Positions 28,625-45,301 of a DNA stretch of 64,000 bases are shown piece after piece. Under the pieces are notes generated by a model that was given only the letters and a program-made list of their open reading frames with translations, had not been told where the DNA came from and did not search any database. The position numbers were made by a program, and so were the translations under genes. The stretch spans positions 372,001 through 436,000 of the forward strand of contig NZ_MAFQ01000001.1 of assembly GCF_002013895.1 (NCBI RefSeq), read 5' to 3'. This stretch comes from Mycobacteroides franklinii. GTDB taxonomy: Bacteria; Actinomycetota; Actinomycetes; Mycobacteriales; Mycobacteriaceae. The stretch's first letter is position 1. Each line of letters begins with the position of its first letter.

Positions 28625-30556
28625 GTGACCGATACGGACCTCATCGTGACCGAAGCCGCCCCGGAAACTCCGGAGGCACCCACCGCAGCCTCATCCGATC
28701 GCTCTGCGAAGGAGCGTCGGGGTGACGGACTGGGTGCGCTGTCGACGATGGTGCTTCCGGAGCTGCGTGCGCTGGCCAGCCAGGTAGGCGTCAAGGGCAC
28801 CTCCGGAATGCGTAAGGGCGACTTGATCGCCGCCATCCGTGAGCATCAGGGCGCGCTCGGCGCACCGAAGAACAACAATCAGTCGACTGCGGCTCAACAG
28901 CCGCAGGCCTCCTCGGCGCCGGCCGAGGTCGCCCCGAAGGAATCGGCCCCGAAGGAGCAGGCTCAGTCCGAGTCGGCCCAGACTGCCCTCGATCTTCCTA
29001 CCGAGGCACCGAAGTCTGCGCCGTCCGCGGACTCCGGCCAGGATTCCGCGGGCAAGAGCGCCGAAAATGGCTCGGCGCCCCGCGAGGGTCGTGGCGAGCG
29101 CCGTCGCAACCAGAACAACAACCAGAACCAGAACAATCAGTCGGCCGAGGGCGAACGCAAGCAACAGAACGGCACCCGCGACAACGCTGACAACGCCGAG
29201 AGCCCCGGGCGCGAAGGCGGCTCGGGGAACCAAAACTCGGAGAACCAGGACAACAGCCAGAACCAGGGCAACCGCGGCGATGACGGCGACGGCCGCGGCC
29301 GTCGTGGACGTCGAACCCGTGAGCGCCGCCGTGGCCGCGATCGCAACACCACCAGCGAGGGCGGCGAGACCGAACTGCGCGAGGACGACGTCGTGCAGCC
29401 GGTGGCCGGAATTCTCGACGTGCTCGACAACTATGCGTTCGTTCGTACCTCCGGCTACCTGGCCGGCCCCAACGACGTCTACGTCTCGATGAACCTGGTC
29501 CGCAAGAACGGATTGCGCCGCGGTGACGCCATCACCGGCGCGGTGCGGGTGCCTCGTGATCCGGACGCCGGGAACCAGAACCAGCGGCAGAAGTTCAACC
29601 CGCTGGTGCGTCTGGACTCCGTCAACGGGGGCCCGGTCGAGGACGCCAAGAAGCGTCCCGACTTCACCAAGCTGACCCCGCTGTACCCGAACCAGCGGCT
29701 GCGGCTGGAGACCACCACCGAGAAGCTGACGACTCGTGTGATCGACCTGATCATGCCGATCGGTAAGGGGCAGCGTGCGCTGATCGTGTCGCCGCCGAAG
29801 GCCGGTAAGACCACGATCATGCAGAACATCGCCAACGCGATCTCGGCCAACAACCCCGAATGCCATCTGATGGTGGTGCTGGTCGACGAACGGCCCGAAG
29901 AGGTCACCGACATGCAGCGTTCGGTCAAGGGTGAGGTCATTGCCTCCACCTTCGATCGCCCGCCGTCAGATCACACTCAGGCGGCCGAGCTCGCCATCGA
30001 GCGCGCCAAGCGCCTTGTCGAGCAGGGCAAGGACGTCGTGGTGCTGCTGGACTCGATCACTCGCCTGGGCCGCGCGTACAACAACGCCTCGCCGGCCTCG
30101 GGCCGCATCCTGTCCGGTGGTGTCGACTCCACCGCGCTCTACCCGCCCAAGCGATTCCTGGGCGCGGCGCGCAATATCGAGCACGGCGGCTCGCTGACCA
30201 TCATCGCCACGGCGATGGTCGAGACCGGCTCCACCGGTGACACGGTGATCTTCGAGGAGTTCAAGGGCACCGGCAACGCCGAGCTCAAGCTCGACCGCAA
30301 GATCGCCGAACGCCGCGTGTTCCCGGCCGTCGACGTGAACCCGTCGGGTACCCGCAAGGACGAGCTGCTGATGAGCGGTGACGAGTTCGCGATCGTGCAC
30401 AAGCTGCGCCGCGTGCTCTCGGGTCTGGATTCACATCAGGCCATCGACCTGCTGATGAGCCAGCTACGCAAGACCAAGACCAACTACGAATTCCTGCTCC
30501 AGGTGTCCAAGACCGCACCCGGCGGGATGAACGCCGACGAGCCGCAGTACAGCTAG
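28625..30556 (+). CDS. rho: transcription termination factor Rho
   Basis: A 643-residue hexameric RNA helicase that ends transcription at untranslated, C-rich RNA. Order: a Rho_N/SAP-like domain ([15 protein letters not shown]), a long Gln/Asn/Arg-rich insertion (about residues 78-250), the primary RNA-binding OSP domain ([19 protein letters not shown]), and the RecA-like motor with Walker [12 protein letters not shown] (about 391-401), [21 protein letters not shown] and the R-loop GTGNAELKL. The insertion is the actinobacterial N-terminal insertion domain. GTG 28625 has the strong site GGAAAGGAAA. It stands alone after a long leader. Confidence 0.97.
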   Translation: MTDTDLIVTEAAPETPEAPTAASSDRSAKERRGDGLGALSTMVLPELRALASQVGVKGTSGMRKGDLIAAIREHQGALGAPKNNNQSTAAQQPQASSAPAEVAPKESAPKEQAQSESAQTALDLPTEAPKSAPSADSGQDSAGKSAENGSAPREGRGERRRNQNNNQNQNNQSAEGERKQQNGTRDNADNAESPGREGGSGNQNSENQDNSQNQGNRGDDGDGRGRRGRRTRERRRGRDRNTTSEGGETELREDDVVQPVAGILDVLDNYAFVRTSGYLAGPNDVYVSMNLVRKNGLRRGDAITGAVRVPRDPDAGNQNQRQKFNPLVRLDSVNGGPVEDAKKRPDFTKLTPLYPNQRLRLETTTEKLTTRVIDLIMPIGKGQRALIVSPPKAGKTTIMQNIANAISANNPECHLMVVLVDERPEEVTDMQRSVKGEVIASTFDRPPSDHTQAAELAIERAKRLVEQGKDVVVLLDSITRLGRAYNNASPASGRILSGGVDSTALYPPKRFLGAARNIEHGGSLTIIATAMVETGSTGDTVIFEEFKGTGNAELKLDRKIAERRVFPAVDVNPSGTRKDELLMSGDEFAIVHKLRRVLSGLDSHQAIDLLMSQLRKTKTNYEFLLQVSKTAPGGMNADEPQYS

Positions 30557-30557
30557 A

Positions 30558-30593
30558 GCGAGAGATCACCGATGCAGATCGGTGATCTCTCGC
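30558..30593. terminator. 16-bp perfect hairpin after rho
   Basis: GCGAGAGATCACCGAT (30558-30573) pairs completely with 30578-30593 around the loop GCAG, starting 2 nt after the rho stop. No U-tract follows, so it is either a U-less mycobacterial terminator or an mRNA 3'-end stabiliser. Confidence 0.7.
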
Positions 30594-30777
30594 AGTCTCG
30601 TCAAGGTGGCCGCCCAGCGGTCGTAGCCTTTGGCGTCCACGTGTCAATGCTCGACAATCGCCCCTTGCCACAAGACTTTTCGGAAGCCCGTGCGACTTCC
30701 GTCCGAATATCTCGGCGGTTCGCCCCTACTCAACCGAAGCCCTCAACAGCCGCTGCATGCCCGCGTACGGGCGTGGC

Positions 30778-30993
30778 TCACGGCTGCGGAATGGCCGGAA
30801 TCTGAGGAATGGGTGGAGCCTGGGGGATGGGCGGTACCCCATTCCCGTCAGGGATGGGCGGTGCCTGCGGAATGGGCGGTGGTGTCGGGGGACCGATCGG
30901 GTCGGCGTTCGCCAGACCCTGTGCTCCCGCGAAGGTGGCCAAACCCATGGCCGCCGCGGATGCGGTGGTGACAATCAATCTCTTGATATTCAT
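30778..30993 (-). CDS. small secreted proline-rich protein
   Basis: A 71-residue protein. Residues 1-31 form a Sec signal peptide (MNIKRLIVTTASAAAMGLAT, cleavage likely after ANA), leaving about 40 residues of PPIPQAP-type repeats. GGAAGGAC precedes the ATG at good spacing, supporting translation. It is probably released or cell-wall associated. No family was recognised; similar short Pro-rich exported proteins are common in mycobacteria. It lies with another secreted Pro-rich gene on the minus strand between rho and rpmE. The 30594-30777 stretch beyond its stop shows nothing convincing. Confidence 0.65.
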   Translation of the reverse strand: MNIKRLIVTTASAAAMGLATFAGAQGLANADPIGPPTPPPIPQAPPIPDGNGVPPIPQAPPIPQIPAIPQP

Positions 30994-31158
30994 GCGTTGT
31001 CCTTCCGAATCGGATTTCCTCGTCGGCTTCCCTAATCGGCTTTCCGGATCAGCACTGATTCGTACTTCACGCGCCACCATCCAACGTACGCGTCCGCTAC
31101 GGGGAGTGCGGGGGACCGGATGTGCCCATAGCCCGGGCCTCCGCACGAAAACGGCTCG

Positions 31159-31566
31159 TTACAGCGGTATCCAGACGCCCAGGAACCAGAATCCCCACTG
31201 GTTGAATCCAGGATCCCAGGCGGGTGTCACCGTCTGGCCCCAGTAGTCGAACGGCGGGGGCGGGGGGCCGTCCGGCGGCGGCAGTGGGCCGTTCCACACC
31301 GGGGGCGGAGGTGCGCCCCAACCCCAGGGATGCTGTCCGTCCCAGCGGTGATCGTCGCCGCCTCTCCAGTTGCCTACGCGGTCGCCGCCGCGCCAATCGC
31401 CCGGGTTGCCCCGATGGTCGCCGCCCGGGTCATGCCGGTCGGCGCTTACCGCGGCGGGTTGTGTCGGCGGAGGTGCCGCATTGGCGACTCCGGTGCCGAG
31501 GCCGAGGGCGCCGAAGCTCAGAGCGCCGACTAGTACGCCCTTGGCGATCATTTTCCTGATGGTCAT
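31159..31566 (-). CDS. secreted proline/glycine/tryptophan-rich protein
   Basis: A 135-residue protein with a clear signal peptide (MTIRKMIAKGVLVGALSFGA, cleavage after ANA near residue 30). The mature part has a Gly/Arg/Asp-rich segment (DWRGGDRVGNWRGGDDHRW) followed by a Pro-rich segment and a conserved-looking C-terminus rich in Trp (FNQWGFWFLGVWIPL). GGGAG lies 7 nt before the ATG. Function unknown; the hydrophobic Trp-rich tail could associate with the mycomembrane. The 253 nt between it and rpmE (31567-31819) hold divergent promoters for both, but no box was firm. Confidence 0.7.
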   Translation of the reverse strand: MTIRKMIAKGVLVGALSFGALGLGTGVANAAPPPTQPAAVSADRHDPGGDHRGNPGDWRGGDRVGNWRGGDDHRWDGQHPWGWGAPPPPVWNGPLPPPDGPPPPPFDYWGQTVTPAWDPGFNQWGFWFLGVWIPL

Positions 31567-31819
31567 CTCGAAACTCCCTTCACTTCGTCCCGACTGATTA
31601 GAACGTTAGGAATGCGAACTATTTATCGGCTGCGACTGTGCTGGGAAGATGCTGCGGTGCGAAGCCGTCGATTCCGGTAGGCCCGGAATATCGCGCCGGT
31701 GATCGTCGTTTAGGTTCTACGTAACTGAGCTGGCATAATGGCTACTCAGCCTTTGAAGGGTTCCGGTTCACGTCGTAACGCAGGCGACCCGGCGGCCACA
31801 AACACGAAGAGGAAACACC

Positions 31820-32044
31820 ATGAAATCGGGTATTCACCCCAACTATGTCGAGACCAACGTGGTCTGCGGCTGCGGAAACACCTTCACGACGCGCAGCACC
31901 AAGGACAGCGGCCACATCGTGGTCGAGGTCTGCTCGCAGTGCCACCCGTTCTACACGGGTAAGCAGAAGATCCTGGACAGCGGCGGCCGCGTCGCCCGGT
32001 TCGAGGCTCGCTACGGCAAGCGCAAGGCCGCAGCCGACAAATAG
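31820..32044 (+). CDS. rpmE: 50S ribosomal protein L31
   Basis: A 74-residue ribosomal protein of the zinc-binding (C+) type: Cys residues in VVCGCGNTF and EVCSQCHPF form the CxC...CxxC zinc site. Start MKSGIHPNY is family-typical, with GAGGAAACACC upstream. A C- paralogue, induced under zinc limitation in mycobacteria, would be elsewhere. A strong terminator follows, so rpmE is transcribed alone. Confidence 0.97.
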   Translation: MKSGIHPNYVETNVVCGCGNTFTTRSTKDSGHIVVEVCSQCHPFYTGKQKILDSGGRVARFEARYGKRKAAADK

Positions 32045-32052
32045 CTTCCTTG

Positions 32053-32099
32053 CCGACGCCCGGATCTGCCCTATGTGCAGTCCGGGCGTCGGTTTTTTT
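32053..32099 (+). terminator. intrinsic terminator after rpmE
   Basis: CCGACGCCCGGA (32053-32064) pairs with TCCGGGCGTCGG (32081-32092) and is followed by seven T (32093-32099). A small inner stem CTGC/GCAG sits in the loop. A classical Rho-independent terminator. Confidence 0.92.
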
Positions 32100-32138
32100 G
32101 TATGACGACCACGCGTTTGAACATTGGGAGGACAGTCC

Positions 32139-33208
<1,070 letters not shown>

Positions 33209-33209
<1 letters not shown>

Positions 33210-34051
33210 TGAGCCACTTGCGTGGACTGATCGCCGAGGCGGTCGAATCCCTCTCGCGGGCAGGAGTTTCCAGTCCGCAGGTAGATGCCGAAGAGCTCGC
33301 CGCGTATCTGCTCGGGGTCTCGCGGACACGGCTGCGGTTCGCCGAGAGTGCTCCAGAATTTGCTGAGAGATATCGCGACCTGGTGGCTCGGCGGGCCCAA
33401 CGAATTCCCTTGCAGCACTTGATGGGAACCGCCGCTTTTGGCCCGATCGAGGTGCACGTGGGTCCCGGGGTGTTCATTCCGCGCCCCGAGACTGAGTCGC
33501 TGTACGCATGGGCGGCAGCGGAATTGATGCCGAATGCGACGGTGCTGGAGCTGTGTGCCGGATCGGCGGCGCTCGCCATCGCCTTGTCGCACGATCAGCC
33601 GACGGCTCGCATCATCGGGATCGAGCTTGATGAGGACGCTCTGACCTACACCCGGCGGAACGCCGTTGGCACCCGGGTCGAGGTGATTCAGGCCGACGTG
33701 ACCTCGCCCGAGTTGCTGACCGACCTGAACGGCACGGTCGATCTGATTGTCGCCAACCCGCCCTACATCCCCGAGGATGTCGAACTGGAGCCCGAAGTGG
33801 CGCAGCATGATCCGCCGTTGGCACTCTTCGCGGGTGCTGATGGGCTGGCAATCATCGCGCCGATCGTGACCGCGGCGGGTCGTCTCCTGACCCCGGGAGG
33901 TGTCATCGGCGTTGAGCACGATGACAGCAATGGCGATGGCACGTGCGAGTTATTCACGGCCAGCGGCCTATTCGATGAGATTGTGCAGCGGCACGACCTT
34001 GCGGGGCGACCGAGATTCGTCACCGCTCGCCGGAAAACCTCGGCGTCCTAG
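33209..34051 (+). CDS. prmC: release factor glutamine methyltransferase PrmC
   Basis: A 280-residue SAM-dependent methyltransferase that methylates the GGQ glutamine of release factors. The catalytic NPPY is in LIVANPPYIPED (about residues 180-191), the SAM-binding stretch is VLELCAGSAALAIAL (about 112-126), and the N-terminal helical domain binds the factor. Also called hemK. It starts inside the prfA stop codon. Its own stop TAG (34049-34051) doubles as the first bases of a TAGACT -10 box for the next gene. Confidence 0.95.
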
Positions 34052-34054
34052 ACT
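34049..34054 (+). promoter_or_regulatory. -10 box of the Sua5-family gene
   Basis: TAGACT overlaps the prmC stop codon and ends 6 nt before GTG 34061, predicting a leaderless transcript in addition to read-through from prfA. Confidence 0.4.
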
Positions 34055-34060
34055 GGACGC

Positions 34061-34741
34061 GTGACCGTCGTCTACGACTGCCAGGACGCTGCGACCCGCC
34101 AAGCAGGGATCGACGCGGCGGTGAGTGCGCTCAAGGCAGGTGAACTGGTGGTCATGCCCACCGACACTGTCTACGGGTTGGGTTGTGACGCATTTGATTC
34201 CAACGCGGTGACGGCGCTGCTGGCCGCCAAGGGGCGTGGTCGCGACATGCCCGTCGGCGTGCTCGTCGGCTCGTGGCACACCATCGACGGACTGGTGTTC
34301 GCGGTTCCGTCGGCCGCGCGCGAGCTCATCGAGGCATTCTGGCCCGGGCCACTCAGCATCATCGTGCGGCACGCGCCCTCGTTGTCCTGGGACCTGGGGG
34401 ACGCCCAGGGGAGCGTCATGCTGCGTATGCCCATGCATCCGGTGGCCATCGAACTGCTGCGCGCCGTGGGCCCGATGGCGGTGTCCAGCGCGAACGTGTC
34501 AGGCCGGCCCGCCGCACTCACCGCCGCCGAGGCCCACGATCAGTTGGACGACAACGTTGCGGTCTACCTGGACGGCGGTACCGCCGAGCTGGGGGCCGCC
34601 TCGACCATCGTCGATCTCACCGGGCCGGTTCCGCTGATCGTGCGGGAAGGACCGATCGCCCGGGAACAGATAGTGAATGTCATCGGCGGCGAGATCGGCC
34701 CCGGCGGGCTGGGCGAGTCGGGGGAGCCCACAGAATCGTGA
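34061..34741 (+). CDS. threonylcarbamoyl-AMP synthase (Sua5/YrdC/TsaC family)
   Basis: A 226-residue YrdC-domain protein. It makes threonylcarbamoyl-AMP from threonine, bicarbonate and ATP for the t6A37 modification of tRNAs reading ANN codons. Landmarks are VVMPTDTVYGLGCDA (about residues 30-44), KGRGRDMPVGVLV, FWPGPLSIIV and SSANVSGRPA. The C-terminal Gly/Glu tail is short, so this is the YrdC-only form without the Sua5 domain. Position matches Rv1301. It follows prmC by 9 nt and precedes wecA by 15 nt. Confidence 0.92.
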   Translation: MTVVYDCQDAATRQAGIDAAVSALKAGELVVMPTDTVYGLGCDAFDSNAVTALLAAKGRGRDMPVGVLVGSWHTIDGLVFAVPSAARELIEAFWPGPLSIIVRHAPSLSWDLGDAQGSVMLRMPMHPVAIELLRAVGPMAVSSANVSGRPAALTAAEAHDQLDDNVAVYLDGGTAELGAASTIVDLTGPVPLIVREGPIAREQIVNVIGGEIGPGGLGESGEPTES

Positions 34742-34743
34742 AG

Positions 34744-34749
34744 TACGGT
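34744..34749 (+). promoter_or_regulatory. -10 box of wecA
   Basis: TACGGT ends 7 nt before GTG 34757; the same hexamer is used at the rrn promoters. It lies right after the stop of the preceding gene and no -35 is evident. Confidence 0.4.
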
Positions 34750-34756
34750 CGGATGC

Positions 34757-35974
34757 GTGAGTGAGCTGCTGGCCCTCGCCGATCGCGGCGCGGGTGTCCC
34801 TCTGCGTGAACTTGCCCTGGTTGGGCTGACCGCAGCCATCACAACGTTCTTCTGCACCGGTGGAGTGCGAATGTTCGCAACCCGAGTGGGCGCGGTGGCC
34901 TACCCGCGCGAGCGTGACGTGCATCTGCAGCCGACTCCGCGCATGGGTGGTCTCGGCATGTACTTCGGGGTGTGTGCCGCAATCTTTCTGGCCTCGCAAC
35001 TGCCAGCCCTGACAAGGGGTTTCGTCTACTCCTCGGGTATGCCTGCCGTCGTCGTCGCGGGCGGCATCATCATGGTCGTCGGCCTCATCGACGATAAATG
35101 GGGCCTGGACGCGTTGACCAAGTTCGCGGGTCAGGTCACCGCCGCCAGCGTGCTGGTCACCATGGGCGTGGCCTGGAGCATGATCTACATCCCGTTCGGT
35201 GGGGTGGGGACCATTGTTCTGGACCAGATGTCCTCCATCCTGGTCACGCTGGCGTTGACGGTGTCGATCGTCAATGCGATGAATTTCGTCGACGGTCTCG
35301 ACGGCCTTGCCGCCGGCCTGGGGCTCATCACCGCGGCGGCCATCTGCATCTTCTCGATCGGACTGTTGCGCAGCCACGGCGGTGACGTCCTCTACTACCC
35401 GCCCGCGGTGATCTCGGTGGTGCTGGCCGGGGCGTGCCTGGGGTTCCTGCCGCACAACTTCCACCGGGCCCGCATCTTCATGGGGGACTCGGGGTCGATG
35501 CTTATCGGCCTGATGCTGGCCGCGGCGTCGACGACGGCGGCGGGCCCCATCTCACAGAGCTCGTACGGCGCCAAGGACATGTTTGTTCTGCTGTCGCCGT
35601 TCCTATTGGTCATCGCGGTGCTGCTGGTGCCGGCGCTGGACGCGTTGTTGGCCATCATCCGGCGCACCCGCGCGGGCCGCAGCCCCTTCAGCCCGGACAA
35701 GATGCATCTGCATCACCGGCTGTTGCAGATCGGTCACTCGCATCGCAAGGCGGTGCTGATCATCTATCTATGGGTGGCGATCATCGCCTTCGGAGCCGCC
35801 AGCACCATCTTCTTCGAACCCCGTTACGCGGGCGCCGTGGTCGTGGGTGCGATCGGTATCGCCATAGTCGCGACGGTCATTCCCTTGCTACGTCGTGAAG
35901 ACCCCGATCCCGTCTTGGTGACCGCCCCGGACTCGAGTCCGGCGGCGGAACCGGTCGTGTACGACGAAAAGTAG
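34757..35974 (+). CDS. wecA: decaprenyl-phosphate GlcNAc-1-phosphate transferase WecA
   Basis: A 405-residue polytopic membrane enzyme with about 11 helices. It transfers GlcNAc-1-phosphate from UDP-GlcNAc to decaprenyl phosphate, the first step of the arabinogalactan linkage unit. Family motifs are ERDVHLQPTPRMGGLG, GLIDDKWGLDAL (Mg-binding DD), NFVDGLDGLAAG and the cytoplasmic HHRLLQIGHSHRK. Also called rfe (Rv1302). GTG 34757 follows a -10-like TACGGT by 7 nt. The C-terminus is polar and non-conserved. Confidence 0.94.
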   Translation: MSELLALADRGAGVPLRELALVGLTAAITTFFCTGGVRMFATRVGAVAYPRERDVHLQPTPRMGGLGMYFGVCAAIFLASQLPALTRGFVYSSGMPAVVVAGGIIMVVGLIDDKWGLDALTKFAGQVTAASVLVTMGVAWSMIYIPFGGVGTIVLDQMSSILVTLALTVSIVNAMNFVDGLDGLAAGLGLITAAAICIFSIGLLRSHGGDVLYYPPAVISVVLAGACLGFLPHNFHRARIFMGDSGSMLIGLMLAAASTTAAGPISQSSYGAKDMFVLLSPFLLVIAVLLVPALDALLAIIRRTRAGRSPFSPDKMHLHHRLLQIGHSHRKAVLIIYLWVAIIAFGAASTIFFEPRYAGAVVVGAIGIAIVATVIPLLRREDPDPVLVTAPDSSPAAEPVVYDEK

Positions 35975-36235
35975 TAGGGGTGCATTAACCGTCTCTACCA
36001 TGTGATACGGTTCTGCCATACCCGAAAACTCACGGGTGCCGGCCACCCCGGATCGGCGGAATTTCTGGAAAGTCTTTCTAGACATTTCAGGCTCCACCGG
36101 ACGGATCAACTGACCGACAGGGAGCTGCCCATTGAGGTGAGTTCAGCGAGCCCTCAGACCTCCTATAAGGTCTGGAACCGACGAACGCAGTTTTTTGTTC
36201 CGCCACCCCGACAAAGATGTGAGGTGACACCCCAG
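35975..36235 (+). promoter_or_regulatory. atp operon promoter and leader
   Basis: No gene is visible in this 261-nt gap. TACGGT at 36006-36011 would serve as a -10, giving a leader of roughly 215 nt. Within it CTGGAAA...TTTCAG (about 36065-36092) can form a hairpin. The strong GAGGTGA at 36221-36227 is the Shine-Dalgarno of the first gene. Confidence 0.5.
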
Positions 36236-36661
36236 GTGACAACGCCCGACGCCCCGCTGGTTCTTCCGGCATTGGCGTTTCGACCGTTTCGTCTGGCGGC
36301 TTTGTGTGGCGTACTCGGTGCCCTGGCTCTGCTGGCCTCCGCGCTCATGGGGCAGTGGCAGTTCGGCGTCTTCTTCGTTACTGGGCTTGGACTCGGATTG
36401 GTGAACGCTCTCCTCGTTCGCCAGTCTGCGGAAGTGATTACCGCGCAAGACAATCCAAGCAAGCAAAAGATGGCCATCAATTCCGCTGCGCGGTTGATGA
36501 TCATCACCGTCCTCGCCCTGGTGCTCGCCTTCGTGTTCCGCCCTGCTGGTGTTGGGGTGTTCTTCGGGGTTGCGTTGTTCCAGGTGCTGCTGGTGTTGAC
36601 CACCGCTGTGCCGGTGTGGAAAGGGATCCGTTCAGTGAATCAGCCGCAGGCGGAGGTATAA
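36236..36661 (+). CDS. AtpI-like membrane protein, first gene of atp operon
   Basis: A 141-residue membrane protein with four hydrophobic segments and the [20 protein letters not shown] block typical of the Rv1303/AtpI-like protein. AtpI helps assemble the c-ring in some bacteria or moves Mg; the mycobacterial protein affects ATP synthase assembly modestly. GTG 36236 (VTTPDAP) follows GAGGTGA by 8 nt and matches the homologue start. GTG 36224 is an alternative four codons longer. It is 7 nt upstream of atpB. Confidence 0.85.
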   Translation: MTTPDAPLVLPALAFRPFRLAALCGVLGALALLASALMGQWQFGVFFVTGLGLGLVNALLVRQSAEVITAQDNPSKQKMAINSAARLMIITVLALVLAFVFRPAGVGVFFGVALFQVLLVLTTAVPVWKGIRSVNQPQAEV

Positions 36662-36668
36662 GCCCAGC

Positions 36669-37442
36669 ATGATTACGACATTCCAGGCAGAAGCCGCCAT
36701 CGAAGTTGGCCACCACAAGCATTGGACCTGGCACGGTGACTTCTGGCCCTACGAGGTGACGTTCAATGTCGACACCATCGTCGCCACCGCCCTGGCCGGG
36801 GTGGTGGTGATCGCGCTGGCTCTCTTCCTGCGCGCGAAGGTCACATCGACCGGTGTGCCCAACGGTGTGCAGCTGTTCTTCGAGGCGGTGACCGTTCAGT
36901 TCCGCAACCAGGTCGAGTCGGCCATCGGGATGCGGATTGCGCCCTTCGTGCTGCCGCTGGCGGTGACGATCTTCGTCTTCATCCTGGTGTCCAACTGGAT
37001 CTCGGTGCTGCCGGTGCAGTACACGGACGAGACCGGTAAGACGGCCGAACTGCTGGCCCCGCCCGCCTCGGACATCAACTACGTGCTGGCGCTCGCGCTG
37101 TTCGTCTTCGTCTGCTATCACATCGCGGGCTTCGCGCGCCGCGGCCTCATCGGCCACCCGATCAAGCTGCTCAAGGGCCACACCTGGGTCACCGCGTTCA
37201 TCAACCCGATCGAGGAGCTGGCCAAGCCCATCTCGCTGTCACTGCGACTCTTCGGCAACATGTTCGCCGGCGGCATCATGGTCGCGTTGATCGCGATGTT
37301 CCCGGCATGGATCATGTGGGCGCCCAACGCCATCTGGAAATCGTTCGACCTGTTCGTCGGCCTTATCCAGGCCTTCATCTTCGCTCTGTTGACTGTCCTG
37401 TACTTCAGCCAGTCGATGGAACTGGACGACGAACACCACTAA
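36669..37442 (+). CDS. atpB: ATP synthase subunit a
   Basis: A 257-residue membrane subunit forming the proton half-channels of FO. The essential Arg is in [15 protein letters not shown] (about residues 187-201). N-terminal residues 10-25 ([12 protein letters not shown]) are His/Trp-rich, as in mycobacteria. It works with the c-ring to convert proton flow into rotation. It is followed by a 62-nt gap before atpE, which has its own strong ribosome-binding site. Confidence 0.97.
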   Translation: MITTFQAEAAIEVGHHKHWTWHGDFWPYEVTFNVDTIVATALAGVVVIALALFLRAKVTSTGVPNGVQLFFEAVTVQFRNQVESAIGMRIAPFVLPLAVTIFVFILVSNWISVLPVQYTDETGKTAELLAPPASDINYVLALALFVFVCYHIAGFARRGLIGHPIKLLKGHTWVTAFINPIEELAKPISLSLRLFGNMFAGGIMVALIAMFPAWIMWAPNAIWKSFDLFVGLIQAFIFALLTVLYFSQSMELDDEHH

Positions 37443-37474
37443 TTACATAGACCAACCTGTATAGACCCTGGTAG

Positions 37475-38295
<821 letters not shown>

Positions 38296-38301
38296 ACACA
38301 G

Positions 38302-42290
<3,989 letters not shown>

Positions 42291-42304
42291 GAAGAGACGA
42301 GTAG

Positions 42305-43735
<1,431 letters not shown>

Positions 43736-43769
43736 TTCGTCACTTAGCCATCTGAAGGAGGTGCATTGA

Positions 43770-44135
<366 letters not shown>

Positions 44136-44172
44136 CACTACACCACTTCGTATAAGCATAAGGAAGCCGCTT

Positions 44173-44604
44173 TTGAGCGTGACGGCGATGATCGAGATAT
44201 CGGTCATCGCCGTCCTCGCTTTGGCGGTGGCTGCGTTGAGCTTCCGTCTGCTCAAGTTGCGCAACGGAGGCACCGCGGCTCTCTTGCGCGATATGCCGGA
44301 AACGGGGGAGGGCCGCTGGCGCCATGGCGTCATGCGGTATCGCGAGTCTCAAGCCGAGTTCTATCGGCTGTCCAGTGTGCGGCTCTGGCCCGATCGCCAG
44401 CTGTCCCGGCGCGAGCTTGAAATTATCGACCGCCGGATCCCGCGCGGAGATGAGTACGACATCATGACCGCCGAGATCGTGGTGTTGCTGCTGCGCGACG
44501 GTGCGCGCGACTACGAGATGGCGCTGGATCGCGGTGCGTTGACCGCGTTCATGTCCTGGGTGGAGTCGCGTCCGTCACGGCGGGCGGAACGCCGCACCCG
44601 CTGA
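44173..44604 (+). CDS. DUF2550 membrane-anchored protein
   Basis: A 143-residue protein with one N-terminal transmembrane helix (MIEISVIAVLALAVAALSFR) and a cytoplasmic domain with WRHGVMRYRESQAEFYRLSS, RLWPDRQLSRRELEI and ALDRGALTAFMSWVESRPS. It matches the Rv1312 family (DUF2550), always placed after atpC in mycobacteria; function unknown. TTG 44173 is preferred (AAGGAAG upstream, fits homologue length); GTG 44179 or ATG 44188 are possible. It may be part of the atp transcript, 37 nt downstream. Confidence 0.82.
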   Translation: MSVTAMIEISVIAVLALAVAALSFRLLKLRNGGTAALLRDMPETGEGRWRHGVMRYRESQAEFYRLSSVRLWPDRQLSRRELEIIDRRIPRGDEYDIMTAEIVVLLLRDGARDYEMALDRGALTAFMSWVESRPSRRAERRTR

Positions 44605-44629
44605 GCGGAAACGTGACCAGCCGCGGACG

Positions 44630-45268
44630 TCACGCGGGCTGTGCCGGTCCGCCGGGCTTCCAGAGTGTGTCTTTTCCGCCGTTGGCCACCCGCGACAAGA
44701 TGAACAGCAGATCCGAGAGCCGATTCAGATACTTGGCGGTCAGCACGTTGGTGCTGTCCGGATAGGTATCGATCGCCGCCCAGGCTGAGCGCTCGGCCCG
44801 TCGCGCGACGGTCCGCGCCACGTGTAACAACGCGGACAGCGGGGTGCCACCTGGCAGTACAAAGGAATTCAGCTTCGGCAGGGCTTCGTTGTACTCGTCA
44901 CACCAGCCCTCCAACCGGTCGATATACGACTGGGTGATCCGTAGTGGTGGATACGGGGGATCGGGTACAACGGGGGTGGAGAGGTCCGCGCCGGCATCGA
45001 ACAAGTCATTTTGGATCTGGAGTAGCAGGGCGCCGATGGCCTGGCTGGGGTTTCCAAGTACTACCGCAGCGCCAATGGCGGCGTTGGCCTCGTCGCAGTC
45101 GGCGTAGGCGACGAGCCGCGGGTCGTTCTTCGGTACACGGGAGAAGTCGCTCAAGCCCGTGGTTCCGTCGTCTCCGGTGCGGGTATAGATGCGAGTGAGG
45201 TGCACACCGCTCGATGTCGGTCGCTCTTGCTGGCGGTCCGTCCCGCTCACCGGGGCCTCATCGGTCAT
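44630..45268 (-). CDS. PduO-type cob(I)alamin adenosyltransferase
   Basis: A 212-residue enzyme that adenosylates cobalamin using ATP, providing AdoCbl for enzymes such as methylmalonyl-CoA mutase. The N-terminal ATP-binding motif YTRTGDDGTTGLSD, then YADCDEANAAIG and the C-terminal ARTVARRAERSAW and KYLNRLSDLLFILSR blocks are all present. ATG 45268 is used; GTG 45205 (VHLTRIY) would match the shorter Rv1314c start and is quite possible. It is divergent from murA with 33 nt between. Confidence 0.92.
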   Translation of the reverse strand: MTDEAPVSGTDRQQERPTSSGVHLTRIYTRTGDDGTTGLSDFSRVPKNDPRLVAYADCDEANAAIGAAVVLGNPSQAIGALLLQIQNDLFDAGADLSTPVVPDPPYPPLRITQSYIDRLEGWCDEYNEALPKLNSFVLPGGTPLSALLHVARTVARRAERSAWAAIDTYPDSTNVLTAKYLNRLSDLLFILSRVANGGKDTLWKPGGPAQPA

Positions 45269-45288
45269 GCGTCGTGACGTTACCCGGC

Positions 45289-45294
45289 TACGCT
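45289..45294 (+). promoter_or_regulatory. -10 box of murA
   Basis: TACGCT ends 7 nt before GTG 45302, predicting a leaderless murA mRNA. No clear -35. Confidence 0.4.
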
Positions 45295-45301
45295 GTCGGG
45301 C

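Noticed and set aside
30572..30805. Plus-strand 77-residue frame after rho
   Set aside because: It begins inside the hairpin, has no ribosome-binding site and overlaps the minus-strand secreted protein gene.
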